DNA of 64,000 nucleotides from NCBI GenBank assembly GCA_964291505.2, contig OZ220199.1, positions 868,001 through 932,000 of the forward strand, given 5' to 3'. Under the pieces are notes generated by a model. The model was not told the DNA's origin. It ran no database searches and saw nothing but the letters and a program-made list of their open reading frames with translations. Origin of the DNA: Kistimonas sp964291505. Lineage in GTDB: Bacteria; Pseudomonadota; Gammaproteobacteria; Pseudomonadales; Endozoicomonadaceae. Of the stretch, positions 8,552 to 17,345 are shown in pieces. The translations under genes were made by a program, and so were the position numbers. Positions within the stretch are counted from its first letter, which is position 1. Every line of letters starts with the position of its first letter.

Positions 8552-9706
8552 ATGGCTGTCACCAGAAGTACGGAACGGCAAATGACCGGCACAGGCTCCG
8601 GCAACGCAACAGAGAAAAAAGACGTCATTCTGCGTATCGATAATGTGTCCAAACGGTTTGACGCAACCCTGGCCGTCGATAGTGTCTCTCTGGATATCTA
8701 CAAAGGTGAAATCTTTGCACTGCTGGGTGGTTCCGGCTCAGGGAAATCCACCTTATTGCGTATGCTGGCCGGTTTTGAAAAGCCCACGTCCGGACAGATC
8801 ATTCTGGAAGATCAGAACATCACTAACCTGCCCCCCTACGAACGTCCAATCAATATGATGTTTCAGTCGTATGCACTTTTCCCCCACATGAGTGTGGAGA
8901 AAAATATCGCATTTGGCCTGAAACAGGATGGATTACCAAAAGCGGAAATCGCCGATCGTGTCGCTGAAATGCTGCGACTGGTTCACATGAGCCAATATGC
9001 ACGACGCAAACCGCATCAACTCTCCGGTGGACAACGCCAGCGCGTCGCTTTGGCCCGCAGTCTTGCCAAGCGTCCGAAGATGCTGTTGCTGGATGAGCCG
9101 ATGGGCGCACTAGATAAAAAACTGCGAACCGAAATGCAGCTGGAAGTGGTCGACATTCTGGAGAATGTTGGCGTGACCTGCATGCTGGTCACCCACGACC
9201 AGGAAGAAGCCATGACTATGGCGAACCGTATCGGGATTATGGACAGCGGCTGGATCGTACAGACCGGCGCCCCCAAAGATATCTATGAAACACCCAACAG
9301 TCGCATGACTGCCGAATTCATCGGCTCCGTGAATATGTTCGAGGGCCAGATCGTTGAGGATGAGGCCGACCATGTCGTGATCCAATCCCATCTTCTCGAT
9401 ACCCCGGTCTTCGTGAACCACGGTATTACTTCTGCGGCAGAAGACCCCAACGTCTGGGTCGCTATCCGCCCGGAGAAAACCACCATTTCCACGGAGAAGC
9501 CCAATCGTGGCCATAACTGGTCATCCGGCGTCGTTTATGACATCGCCTACCTGGGGGGGCATTCAGTGTATTACATCAAGCTGCCTTCCGGAAAAGTGGT
9601 GCAATCCACCCATGTGAACACGCATCGACATTCCGAACAGCCCACCTGGGATGACCCGGTGTTTGTCAGCTGGGAACCGGCCAGCGCCGTTGTCCTGAAT
9701 TCCTAG
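8552..9706 (+). CDS. potG: Polyamine ABC transporter ATP-binding protein
   Basis: 384 residues. Walker A GGSGSGKST is near residue 67, the signature is LSGGQRQRVALARSL, and Walker B is LLLDEPMGALD. The C-terminal TOBE-type region (about residues 290-380) is usual for PotA/PotG. It hydrolyses ATP on the inner face of the membrane to drive polyamine import through PotH and PotI. The start at 8552 follows AAGAAGGGCGGG. It ends 10 bp before potH. Confidence 0.92.
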   Translation: MAVTRSTERQMTGTGSGNATEKKDVILRIDNVSKRFDATLAVDSVSLDIYKGEIFALLGGSGSGKSTLLRMLAGFEKPTSGQIILEDQNITNLPPYERPINMMFQSYALFPHMSVEKNIAFGLKQDGLPKAEIADRVAEMLRLVHMSQYARRKPHQLSGGQRQRVALARSLAKRPKMLLLDEPMGALDKKLRTEMQLEVVDILENVGVTCMLVTHDQEEAMTMANRIGIMDSGWIVQTGAPKDIYETPNSRMTAEFIGSVNMFEGQIVEDEADHVVIQSHLLDTPVFVNHGITSAAEDPNVWVAIRPEKTTISTEKPNRGHNWSSGVVYDIAYLGGHSVYYIKLPSGKVVQSTHVNTHRHSEQPTWDDPVFVSWEPASAVVLNS

Positions 9707-9716
9707 GGAGGTGAGC

Positions 9717-10640
9717 ATGAAAGCAATACAAACGCTTGCCGCGCCATTACAGGGCGCCTTCGGTCGACAGCTGGTTATCAGTATTCCCTATTTCTGGTTA
9801 TTGCTGTTCTTTCTGGTCCCGTTCGCCATAGTTTTAAAAATCAGTTTTGCATCAGCACAAATTGCCATTCCGCCATATTCAGACATTGTCGAATATGCGG
9901 ATGAAACGCTGACGTTTGTCCTGAATATTGGCAACTACCTGTTGTTGCTGGATGACGAACTCTATGTCGCCGCGTACCTGGATTCCATCGTCATCGCGTT
10001 TAATTCCACGGTACTCTGTCTGCTGATTGGCTACCCCATGGCCTATGCCATGGCGCGGGCACCCCAGCATATGCAGGCGACGTTGCTGTTATTGATCCTG
10101 CTGCCTTCCTGGACATCCTTCCTGATTCGGATCTATGCCTGGATTGGCCTGCTCAAAAATAATGGTTTGATCAACAATGCACTCATGAGCCTGGGTCTGA
10201 TCAATGACCCTCTGCCCATGCTAAACACTAACTTTGCCGTTTATATCGGTATCGTATACGCCTATCTACCGTTCATGATCTTGCCGCTGTATGCCAACCT
10301 GATCAAACATGATCCATCACTGCTTGAAGCCGCCACCGATCTGGGCGCCAAGCCCTGGAAGGCATTTCTCAAAGTGACTCTACCGCTGTCAAAAGCCGGC
10401 ATTATCGCAGGTTCGATGCTGGTCTTTATTCCTGCGGTCGGTGAGTTTGTGATTCCTGAGCTACTCGGCGGCCCTGATACGCTAATGATTGGCCGTGTCC
10501 TGTGGCAGGAATTCTTCAACAACCGCGACTGGCCTGTGGCCGCAGCCCTTGCCATGGTCATGCTGGCACTGCTGCTGATACCGATCGCGTTGTTCAATCA
10601 TTATCAGTCCCGGGAGTTGGAGGCTGAACATGAGAAATAA
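9717..10640 (+). CDS. potH: Polyamine ABC transporter permease (PotH type)
   Basis: 307 residues and about six membrane segments, starting with ISIPYFWLLLFFLVPFAIV. The EAA loop that contacts the ATPase is visible as LEAATDLGAKPWKAFLKVTLP. The ATG at 9717 sits 4 bp after GGGAGGT; a GTG at 9711 is in frame but lies inside that ribosome binding site. It overlaps potI by 11 bp, which suggests translational coupling and equal amounts of the two permeases. Confidence 0.92.
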   Translation: MKAIQTLAAPLQGAFGRQLVISIPYFWLLLFFLVPFAIVLKISFASAQIAIPPYSDIVEYADETLTFVLNIGNYLLLLDDELYVAAYLDSIVIAFNSTVLCLLIGYPMAYAMARAPQHMQATLLLLILLPSWTSFLIRIYAWIGLLKNNGLINNALMSLGLINDPLPMLNTNFAVYIGIVYAYLPFMILPLYANLIKHDPSLLEAATDLGAKPWKAFLKVTLPLSKAGIIAGSMLVFIPAVGEFVIPELLGGPDTLMIGRVLWQEFFNNRDWPVAAALAMVMLALLLIPIALFNHYQSRELEAEHEK

Positions 10641-11562
10641 TAAAAAACTGTCGTTCACATCCCTGATGTTCATTGCCGGCCTCATGTTTTTATATGTGCC
10701 GATGATCATTTTGGTGATCTATTCCTTCAATGAATCCCGCCTGGTGACTGTCTGGGCCGGATTTTCCACTAAGTGGTATGGCGTCCTGCTGGAAAATGAC
10801 CAGATACTCGGTGCCATCTGGATGAGTCTGAAAGTCGCCTTTTACACGTCATGCATGGCGGTTGTGTTGGGAACAATGGCTGCGTTTGTCATGCTGCGGT
10901 ATCGACGTTTCCCCGGCAAAACAGCATTTTCCAGCATGATTACCGCACCACTGGTTATGCCTGATGTCATTACCGGTCTGTCACTGCTGCTGTTGTTTGT
11001 GGCGCTTGCCCAGCTGGTTGGCTGGCCGGCAGAGCGCGGCTTGCTAACCATCTGGATTGCCCATGTCACTTTCAGTACCGCTTATGCAGCTGTTGTCGTT
11101 TCTTCACGGCTCAAGGAAACAGATATTTCAGTAGAAGAAGCGGCCATGGATCTGGGCGCCCGTCCCATGAAGACCTTCTTCCTGATCACTCTGCCCGGTA
11201 TCGCACCAGCACTGGCCGCAGCATGGCTTTTGTCGTTTACACTCTCGCTGGATGATTTGGTCATTGCCAGTTTTGTCTCCGGACCGGGCTCCACTACACT
11301 GCCCATGGTGGTCTTTTCTTCGGTCAGAATGGGAGTAAGCCCGCAGATTAATGCGCTGGCTTCGCTTATCATACTGGCGGTTTCCTTCGCCGCGTTTATC
11401 GCCTGGTGGCTGATGCGCCGTGCTGAGAAACGTCGATTACAACAACTGGCTGCTGACATGGAAGAACTGGCGCCGTATAAAAAATCTGGTTCAGATATTG
11501 CAACACGGAAAACTGTTCGCTCTGTTGTCGTTTCTGCCGACAAGGAGGCAGAGCCTGCCTGA
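10630..11562 (+). CDS. potI: Polyamine ABC transporter permease (PotI type)
   Basis: 310 residues with about six membrane helices. The EAA motif is EEAAMDLGARPMKTFFLITLP. It forms the heterodimeric channel with PotH. The start lies inside the end of potH. The C-terminal tail after the last helix (about 45 residues, charged, from RRAEKRRLQQ onward) is long compared with the roughly 280-residue enteric PotI. The tail is of unknown importance. Confidence 0.92.
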   Translation: MRNNKKLSFTSLMFIAGLMFLYVPMIILVIYSFNESRLVTVWAGFSTKWYGVLLENDQILGAIWMSLKVAFYTSCMAVVLGTMAAFVMLRYRRFPGKTAFSSMITAPLVMPDVITGLSLLLLFVALAQLVGWPAERGLLTIWIAHVTFSTAYAAVVVSSRLKETDISVEEAAMDLGARPMKTFFLITLPGIAPALAAAWLLSFTLSLDDLVIASFVSGPGSTTLPMVVFSSVRMGVSPQINALASLIILAVSFAAFIAWWLMRRAEKRRLQQLAADMEELAPYKKSGSDIATRKTVRSVVVSADKEAEPA

Positions 11563-11584
11563 CCAATGAAGTAAAGGGAGTCGT

Positions 11585-12352
11585 ATGAAAAGAACAATCA
11601 TCACATGCTTTGGGATTATGCTGTCCGTACTGGCGGGCATGGCTAACGCGAGTGGGATCAAGGTTTCTTCCGCGACCTTCGCGGCACCGGAATGGGAAGG
11701 CTATACCAACAAGGATGGCACCGGACTTTACTGGGATGTTCTGAAGGCTGTGTATGAACCGGAAGGCATACGACTCCGTTTGAAGAACATGCCCTGGGCA
11801 CGCGCCATGAAACTGGTCACCAAGTACCGAGTCGTTGACGGCATTGTGGGTGAATACGGTGATTCCGAAGAAAACCTGCTCTTTCCAGAAGCACCCATTG
11901 ACGTTGAATACCTGGCGGTGATCTACCGCCAGGATAGCGGTATCGACTGGCAGGGGCGTGAAAGTCTATCCGGCACAACCGTCAGCTGGCGCCGCGATTA
12001 CGACCTGATTCCCGAAAGCGAAATGGATTTTACCCTGAAAGAAGTCGTCCGTCCGGAGAAGGCGATGGCACTGATTGAAGTCGGCGACATTGACTTCTTC
12101 ATTGATGAGTATGATGAAATTGAAAATATGCTCGCTGCCGAAGGCATGGACGAAAGTGAATTCGTCATCGAAGACCTGCCACCCGGCAAGGATGTTTTCA
12201 CGGGTTTCGTAAACCACGCAAAGTCCCAACAGCTGATAGATATCTACAACCGCCGTATCAAAGAACTTGCGAATAACGGTGAACTGGAAAAAATCTATTT
12301 GAAGTGGGAAGTGGACATGCCCGCTAATCTGTTAGCGCTTCTAAACCAGTAA
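11585..12352 (+). CDS. Periplasmic solute-binding protein, SBP_bac_3-like, last gene of the polyamine operon
   Basis: 255 residues. The signal peptide (MKRTIITCFGIMLSVLAGMANA) is followed by a fold like family-3 solute-binding proteins: GLYWDVLKAVYEPEGI, PWARAMKLV and a C-terminal helix before the stop. Such proteins bind amino acids or similar small ligands. It starts 22 bp after potI with a good AAGGGAG site, so it is co-transcribed with the polyamine transporter although that transporter already has PotF. No amino-acid permease lies nearby. It may be a sensor or accessory binding protein. The ligand is unknown. Confidence 0.75.
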   Translation: MKRTIITCFGIMLSVLAGMANASGIKVSSATFAAPEWEGYTNKDGTGLYWDVLKAVYEPEGIRLRLKNMPWARAMKLVTKYRVVDGIVGEYGDSEENLLFPEAPIDVEYLAVIYRQDSGIDWQGRESLSGTTVSWRRDYDLIPESEMDFTLKEVVRPEKAMALIEVGDIDFFIDEYDEIENMLAAEGMDESEFVIEDLPPGKDVFTGFVNHAKSQQLIDIYNRRIKELANNGELEKIYLKWEVDMPANLLALLNQ

Positions 12353-12361
12353 AAAAAACTA

Positions 12362-12392
12362 AGACCCGGGTAAAAAACAAGCGCCCGGGTCT
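12362..12392. terminator. Bidirectional terminator between the polyamine operon and the PuuR-like gene
   Basis: Inverted repeat AGACCCGGG / CCCGGGTCT with a 13-nt loop, lying between convergent genes. On the minus strand it is followed by eight T residues (12352-12359), so it is strongest for the repressor gene. On the plus strand the T-run is poor. Confidence 0.75.
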
Positions 12393-12395
12393 GCC

Positions 12396-13010
12396 TTAAA
12401 AATTTGCCGGCGTCGTACAGCTAATCAGACGACAGTCGACATCAAACGGATTGTTGAAACGGTGAGGCTGGGTACTGTCGAAATAGTAGCCATCACCGGT
12501 TTCCAGAATATACACCTGATCTGAAACCGTTAACTCCAGACGACCTTCAACGACGATACCGGCTTCCTCTCCCTCATGCTTTAGCATTTCCATGCCGGTA
12601 TCTGCGCCCGGTGGATAGACTTCATCCATAAAGGCCAAATCCCGTTTTGCCCGTGATTTTCCCACGACCTTCATGGAAATCTCACCCATACCAATGTCCA
12701 GCATTTCATTGGCACGGTATACCACCTGCTCAACGGCAGATTCCTCGATATCCATGGAGAAAAACTCCACCAGCGACATGGGGATACCGCTCAGGACTTT
12801 CTTCAGTGAACTGACGGAAGGACTGACACTGTTCTTCTCGATCATGGAGATCGTACTGTTCGTCACTCCAGACCGTTTGGCCAGCTCCCGTTGGGAAAGG
12901 TTGTGCAGCTTGCGTACTGCTTTCAGGCGTAATCCGACATCCAATGCGTACGTCTCCCTGGAACCACTCTGTAAAACATTCGTCAACAAAGTGTTCAGTA
13001 TATCTGACAT
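12396..13010 (-). CDS. puuR: PuuR-like transcriptional regulator (XRE helix-turn-helix plus cupin)
   Basis: 204 residues from the ATG at 13010. A TTG at 13043 is in frame and has GGAG 8 bp upstream, so an 11-residue longer form is possible. The N-terminal XRE helix-turn-helix (LRLKAVRKLHNLSQRELAKRS, then TNSTISMIEKN) covers about residues 25-80. A C-terminal cupin barrel (HEGEEAGIVVEGRLEL, then HRFNN) should bind the effector. The same layout is found in E. coli PuuR, which represses puu genes until putrescine is present. Location beside the polyamine operon supports the role; direct proof is lacking. The name is by analogy. Confidence 0.8.
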   Translation of the reverse strand: MSDILNTLLTNVLQSGSRETYALDVGLRLKAVRKLHNLSQRELAKRSGVTNSTISMIEKNSVSPSVSSLKKVLSGIPMSLVEFFSMDIEESAVEQVVYRANEMLDIGMGEISMKVVGKSRAKRDLAFMDEVYPPGADTGMEMLKHEGEEAGIVVEGRLELTVSDQVYILETGDGYYFDSTQPHRFNNPFDVDCRLISCTTPANF

Positions 13011-13145
13011 TGTTAAGTTCTGTCTTGGCTCAAATGCAGACAAAAAAACGCTCCATCAGCCAGTGAAAGGGAACAAGACTCCGATCCACAGGTCAATCCT
13101 AGAAGACCTGACTATAACCAGTAACACCTGACCTAACGCTGGATA

Positions 13146-14399
13146 ATGGATGTGTTAAATAAAACGAATACGCGAACACGGGATTTACTTGCGACGCTGG
13201 GCGGCAATTTTGTCGAACTCTATGATTTCACCGTTTATGGCTATTTCACTCCTGTGATTGCCCGACAGTTTTTTCCGGACGATAACGCGACAGCTGGCCT
13301 TGCCGCCACCTTCCTCACCTTTGCTCTCGGTTTCCTGATACGCCCTTTTGGCGCCATTCTGCTGGGACATATTGGCGACCAGCATGGTCGACGTCAGGCG
13401 TTACTCTTTAGTCTGTGGATCATGGCGGCGGCCACACTGTGCATGGCACTGCTTCCGACTTACTCACAGGTTGGCTGGTATGCGCCTGCCACACTGATTC
13501 TTTTACGTATGCTGCAAGGGCTGTCGATGAGTGGTGAGGTCAGCGGTACATTGGTCATGCTAGGGGAAAACGCCAAACAGAATCGTAAAGGGCTTTACGC
13601 CAGCCTTGTTCATGTCAGCGGACTTACTGGTATTCTGGCAGGATCCGTCCTTGCCATGGTTATCCACATTGCCTTACCCGAAGCGATGATTGAGGCCTAC
13701 GGTTGGCGACTGGCATTTCTGGTCGGTGCGGCAGGCTGCATAATCGTCGCGATACTGCGTTATTACCTTCCCCCCGGCACACACAACAAACCCGAAAGGC
13801 TTCCGATTCGTCTGGTCATGGCGCAGTACAAGATGCCCATGCTACGTGTGATGGCGATCAATCTTCTGAATGGCGCCTGCTTCTTTCTGATTTTCATTTA
13901 TATCAATGTGCACTGGTCAGAGCATCTGGCACTTGATCGCTCGCTATCGTTAACCATTAACTCAACCAATATGCTGCTCATGGTTCTCCTGATCCCCTTG
14001 TTTGGGTACCTTGCGGATCAATACTCGGACATTCAGCTGCTCTGGCGATTCGCAGCGGCAGGGCTTCTCCTGTACATCCCGCTTTACTTGCTCATTAACA
14101 GCCCGATACTCTGGCAGGTGATACTGGCGCAAACGGCGTTTTCGATTCTGTTGGCGGGTTATTATGGTAGCAGTGCGGTTGTTTGCTTCCGGCTGTTACC
14201 CGAACCGGTCCGCATGACAGGATTGGCACTGGGTTACAACCTGGCTCAGGGGGTATTTGGCAGTTTGACTCCTGTCATTGCCCTGTGGCTAACCACAATT
14301 ACACAGGTGCCTGAAGCACCGGTTGTCTGGCTCATGGCCACAACCATCCTCGCACTGCTATTCATCAAGCATCTAGCTGATCATGAACCTTCCGGCTAA
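13146..14399 (+). CDS. MFS transporter, MHS (metabolite:H+ symporter) family
   Basis: 417 residues with 12 predicted helices. MHS marks are LGGNFVELYDFTVYGYF at the N-terminus and GHIGDQHGRRQAL in the helix 2-3 loop. Relatives carry citrate, proline, betaine or alpha-ketoglutarate with protons. It is read away from the PuuR-like gene across a 135-bp region, so it may be controlled by that repressor and carry a compound of the same pathway. The substrate cannot be stated. Confidence 0.8.
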   Translation: MDVLNKTNTRTRDLLATLGGNFVELYDFTVYGYFTPVIARQFFPDDNATAGLAATFLTFALGFLIRPFGAILLGHIGDQHGRRQALLFSLWIMAAATLCMALLPTYSQVGWYAPATLILLRMLQGLSMSGEVSGTLVMLGENAKQNRKGLYASLVHVSGLTGILAGSVLAMVIHIALPEAMIEAYGWRLAFLVGAAGCIIVAILRYYLPPGTHNKPERLPIRLVMAQYKMPMLRVMAINLLNGACFFLIFIYINVHWSEHLALDRSLSLTINSTNMLLMVLLIPLFGYLADQYSDIQLLWRFAAAGLLLYIPLYLLINSPILWQVILAQTAFSILLAGYYGSSAVVCFRLLPEPVRMTGLALGYNLAQGVFGSLTPVIALWLTTITQVPEAPVVWLMATTILALLFIKHLADHEPSG

Positions 14400-14594
14400 G
14401 TTTCCTGACAAAAACGTCAGTCTTGTGATTGGATATATCTGTGCACAGTTGTTGGTTCTCAACTATACCTTCACTTGCGATTAAATCGGACACGCTCCGG
14501 TGAAAAACTGTATCGCAATTTAAAACCGTTAACAGACAATAATTTCCGATGAACAGAAAGCACAGGCATTGCTTGTGAACAGTATGAGTTGCCC

Positions 14595-15470
14595 ATGCAG
14601 TTAACCATTGACCGAATAGACAGGCATGCAATCAACTACCAAACGTTTTTCGATAACTACATAAAACCGGAAAAGCCTGTCATTCTGTCTGGAGAAAATC
14701 AATATAATCCCTCACTGCTGGAACCTGATTTTATTAAAGCCCATTACCAGGTGGAGGAATATCGTCGGGAGGGCTGGTTTGATTCGCCGTCAAATAAAGA
14801 TGATCCCCATATCACCATCCCCTCATTTATTCAGGAAACACTGCATCGACGGGATGTTTCCCTCAGACCCTATCCGATGCGCGTTTTCATGCAACCTAAG
14901 GGACACAAGACACTGGCACACTTTGATGGCAACAGTCTATCCGGCTTTAACTGGCAGATTGCCGGAGAAAAGCGCTGGATACTGGTGTCACCCAACACGC
15001 CTTTACCCTGCGCACCTTTTGCTTTTTTTGCGCTGGTTTCTCTCGCATTCAAAGTGAATCCTGCTCGCCATGATTTTTACGACTTCACCACGCGCCCCGG
15101 TGACGTCCTCTATTTACCACGTTACTGGTTTCATGAAGTTTATAGCCTTCAAGACAAGAATATTAATATTAACTGGGTTTATACCCCTTTAATGCCAAAT
15201 AGAAATACCATCATTGGCCGCAGAGAATGCGAATTATTGAAATTGCGAAAAGTGTTCAAACCCATAAATCGCATTATGCTGGATGATTTTGACGAATATG
15301 GCGGTAATGGTGTCACGATTATTAATAATTATACAAAGGGTGTTCATACACGAATGGGCATATCCCGTTTCTTCAAGGAAATCATCAAATTGCCAAAGTT
15401 TATTCTTCTCGGTAATGACCTGAAGCTCAGTGCACGACTGTTTTCACAGAATAACTTTAATATTCACTAG
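14595..15470 (+). CDS. JmjC-like (cupin-8) Fe(II)/2-oxoglutarate oxygenase
   Basis: 291 residues from the ATG at 14595. Iron ligands are visible: the HxD pair in LAHFDG (His109, Asp111) and a distal histidine in LPRYWFHEV (His180), preceded by the RPGDVLYLP turn typical of this fold. PF13621-type proteins hydroxylate proteins or small molecules; some JmjC relatives remove methyl groups from lysine. Codon use is clearly AT-richer than in the spu genes, especially after residue 180, which suggests transfer. It lies 53 bp upstream of a flavin monooxygenase read the same way, and the two probably form one unit. The substrate is unknown. The ribosome binding site is weak. Confidence 0.72.
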   Translation: MQLTIDRIDRHAINYQTFFDNYIKPEKPVILSGENQYNPSLLEPDFIKAHYQVEEYRREGWFDSPSNKDDPHITIPSFIQETLHRRDVSLRPYPMRVFMQPKGHKTLAHFDGNSLSGFNWQIAGEKRWILVSPNTPLPCAPFAFFALVSLAFKVNPARHDFYDFTTRPGDVLYLPRYWFHEVYSLQDKNININWVYTPLMPNRNTIIGRRECELLKLRKVFKPINRIMLDDFDEYGGNGVTIINNYTKGVHTRMGISRFFKEIIKLPKFILLGNDLKLSARLFSQNNFNIH

Positions 15471-15523
15471 TCTTGTTCATTGCTCTAAATGGCCATCACC
15501 ATAGGTGTTCCGGTTAGCGACTG

Positions 15524-16849
15524 ATGAAGCCACGTTATACAGAAAAACGACATGTTGCCATTATCGGTGCTGGGTATGCCGGACTGATCACGGCACATGC
15601 GCTGAAAGAAAAAGGCATTCAGGTATCCGTTTTTGAAAAGCAATCCGGCCCTGGTGGATTATGGCGTTATGAAGAGAGTCATCGAAAGCCAGCCGATATC
15701 CGACACAACGCAGAGTCATTACGCAGTGCAATTTATCCAGGTCTGCGCACCAACCTGCCGATAGAATTAATGACACCACCCAATCTGCCCGATTTCTTTG
15801 CAGATAAAACCCTGTACTCACAATTTCCGAGTCATAAGGCAGTGCTCCAGTACCTGGAGCGATATGCCAGTTACAAGTCACTCAACACCTGTATTTACTA
15901 CGGCCAGGAAATTTTGCATATAAAACCCGACACACTTTGTTCATTACCTATAAAGCACAACCGATTAACACTCGTTATACGTGATATCCAAACCCATCAT
16001 TTATCCTGCAACCAATATGATGCTGTCGTCGTATGTAATGGTCACTTCCACAAGCCTTACATGCCCACAGCACCCGATTTCTCGGCTTACGACGGCCATC
16101 TGACTCATAGTCTCTATTATCGAGAACCTCAGTATTTTTATGGCCAGAATGTCATCGTCGTAGGCGCGGGAAGTTCAGCGGAAGATATCTGTCAGGCATT
16201 GAGTCCTGAGGCCCGGCGGGTCTACCAGTGTCGTCGTACCGACGACAACGCTATATCACCATTACGTCAAGGGCGTTACGGTAGCGGTCACAATATTACC
16301 CAACATGGCCTCATTGAGAGGTGTGATAACCGGACCATCAGACTCCGTGATGGCGAGATACTGAGTAACATTGACAGTATTATTCTCTGTACTGGCTACC
16401 AGTATCATTTCCCATTCATCAGTGGCTCTCTTGCTGGCCTCATCAAAAACACCGGACGCAATGTAGGGCCCCTGTATATGGATATTTTTTGTCCTCTTTT
16501 ACCTGATCTAGCCTTCATTGGACTGCCAAACAAAGGGCCTTCCAGCCACCTCATGTTCCACCAGGCACGATATGTCGCCAGCGTTTTTTCAGGTGAGACA
16601 ACGTTACCCCCCAACCGACAAATGCTGGCAGCCTGCCAACATGCAAAATATCCCTATTCAAAGGAGGCAATCGCATCAGGGCAATTACTGGATTATCAGG
16701 AGCGCAATTTCACCATAATGCCGCTTCTGGCAAGACTGGCCGGCACGGCTTCCGATATCAGCGCCCTGGAAACACTGTACCGAAAACTGGGGCAACATCG
16801 TCGCAACTTTCCCGACAACTACCGGGACATGCCCCTGTCGCTCAGCTAA
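15524..16849 (+). CDS. Flavin-containing monooxygenase (FMO-like)
   Basis: 441 residues. The FAD motif is IIGAGYAGL at residues 13-21, followed by GGLWRYE. The FMO signature FxGxxxHxxxY appears as YDGHLTHSLYY (first residue Y in place of F). The NADPH motif VVGAGSSAEDI follows directly. Class B FMOs use NADPH and O2 to oxygenate soft N or S atoms such as amines, or perform Baeyer-Villiger reactions. It forms a pair with the JmjC-like gene upstream. A link to amine metabolism, as in trimethylamine oxidation, is possible given the neighbouring polyamine genes, but this is inference. It ends about 70 bp before a tRNA promoter. Confidence 0.82.
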   Translation: MKPRYTEKRHVAIIGAGYAGLITAHALKEKGIQVSVFEKQSGPGGLWRYEESHRKPADIRHNAESLRSAIYPGLRTNLPIELMTPPNLPDFFADKTLYSQFPSHKAVLQYLERYASYKSLNTCIYYGQEILHIKPDTLCSLPIKHNRLTLVIRDIQTHHLSCNQYDAVVVCNGHFHKPYMPTAPDFSAYDGHLTHSLYYREPQYFYGQNVIVVGAGSSAEDICQALSPEARRVYQCRRTDDNAISPLRQGRYGSGHNITQHGLIERCDNRTIRLRDGEILSNIDSIILCTGYQYHFPFISGSLAGLIKNTGRNVGPLYMDIFCPLLPDLAFIGLPNKGPSSHLMFHQARYVASVFSGETTLPPNRQMLAACQHAKYPYSKEAIASGQLLDYQERNFTIMPLLARLAGTASDISALETLYRKLGQHRRNFPDNYRDMPLSLS

Positions 16850-16915
16850 CGTATCGGTCAAACCACAGGTTTCACTGTAATTTCCGCAACTCTCAAAAAA
16901 ATCACTTTTCGAGAG

Positions 16916-16944
16916 TTGACACTCAAAAACGTAATCTCTAATAT
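16916..16944 (+). promoter_or_regulatory. Sigma-70 promoter of the tRNA-Leu genes
   Basis: TTGACA (16916-16921), 17-bp spacer, TAATAT (16939-16944), then a GC-rich discriminator GCGCCGC as expected for stringently controlled stable-RNA promoters. Confidence 0.85.
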
Positions 16945-16991
16945 GCGCCGCACTTGCTGAGGGGACGCGCTCACAGCAAGGACTGGGTTTC

Positions 16992-17077
16992 GCCGAGGTG
17001 GTGGAATTGGTAGACACGCTGTCTTCAGGTGGCAGTGTCCTATGGACGTGCGAGTTCGAGTCTCGCTCTCGGCACCA
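16992..17077 (+). tRNA. tRNA-Leu(CAG), copy 1
   Basis: 86 nt with encoded CCA. It has the long variable arm of class II tRNAs, TTCGAGTC T-loop region, and anticodon loop TTCAGGT with anticodon CAG. The acceptor stem GCCGAGG pairs with TCTCGGC, including one G-T pair at the base. Confidence 0.95.
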
Positions 17078-17122
17078 ACAACCCAGAGATCAAATGAAGC
17101 TCACCGCTTCAAAAATGGTGCC

Positions 17123-17208
17123 GCCCAGGTGGTGGAATTGGTAGACACGCTGTCTTCAGGTGGCAGTGTCCTCAGGACGTGCGAGTTCGAGTCTCGCCCT
17201 GGGCACCA
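17123..17208 (+). tRNA. tRNA-Leu(CAG), copy 2
   Basis: 86 nt with encoded CCA. It differs from copy 1 only in the acceptor stem (GCCCAGG / CCTGGGC) and in the tip of the variable arm. The acceptor change is compensated on both sides, so both copies fold. It lies 45 bp after copy 1 and is probably co-transcribed with it. Confidence 0.95.
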
Positions 17209-17345
17209 TTACTTAGAAACACTCTCCCAAATACATTCTTTCTTAGCATCACGAAATTCCTTTCTTCTACTGCATACTCCCGTACGCAACAGCGCTATAT
17301 TTAGCACCTAACTCTTAACACTTTTGCTATCTGGCATTGATTACC

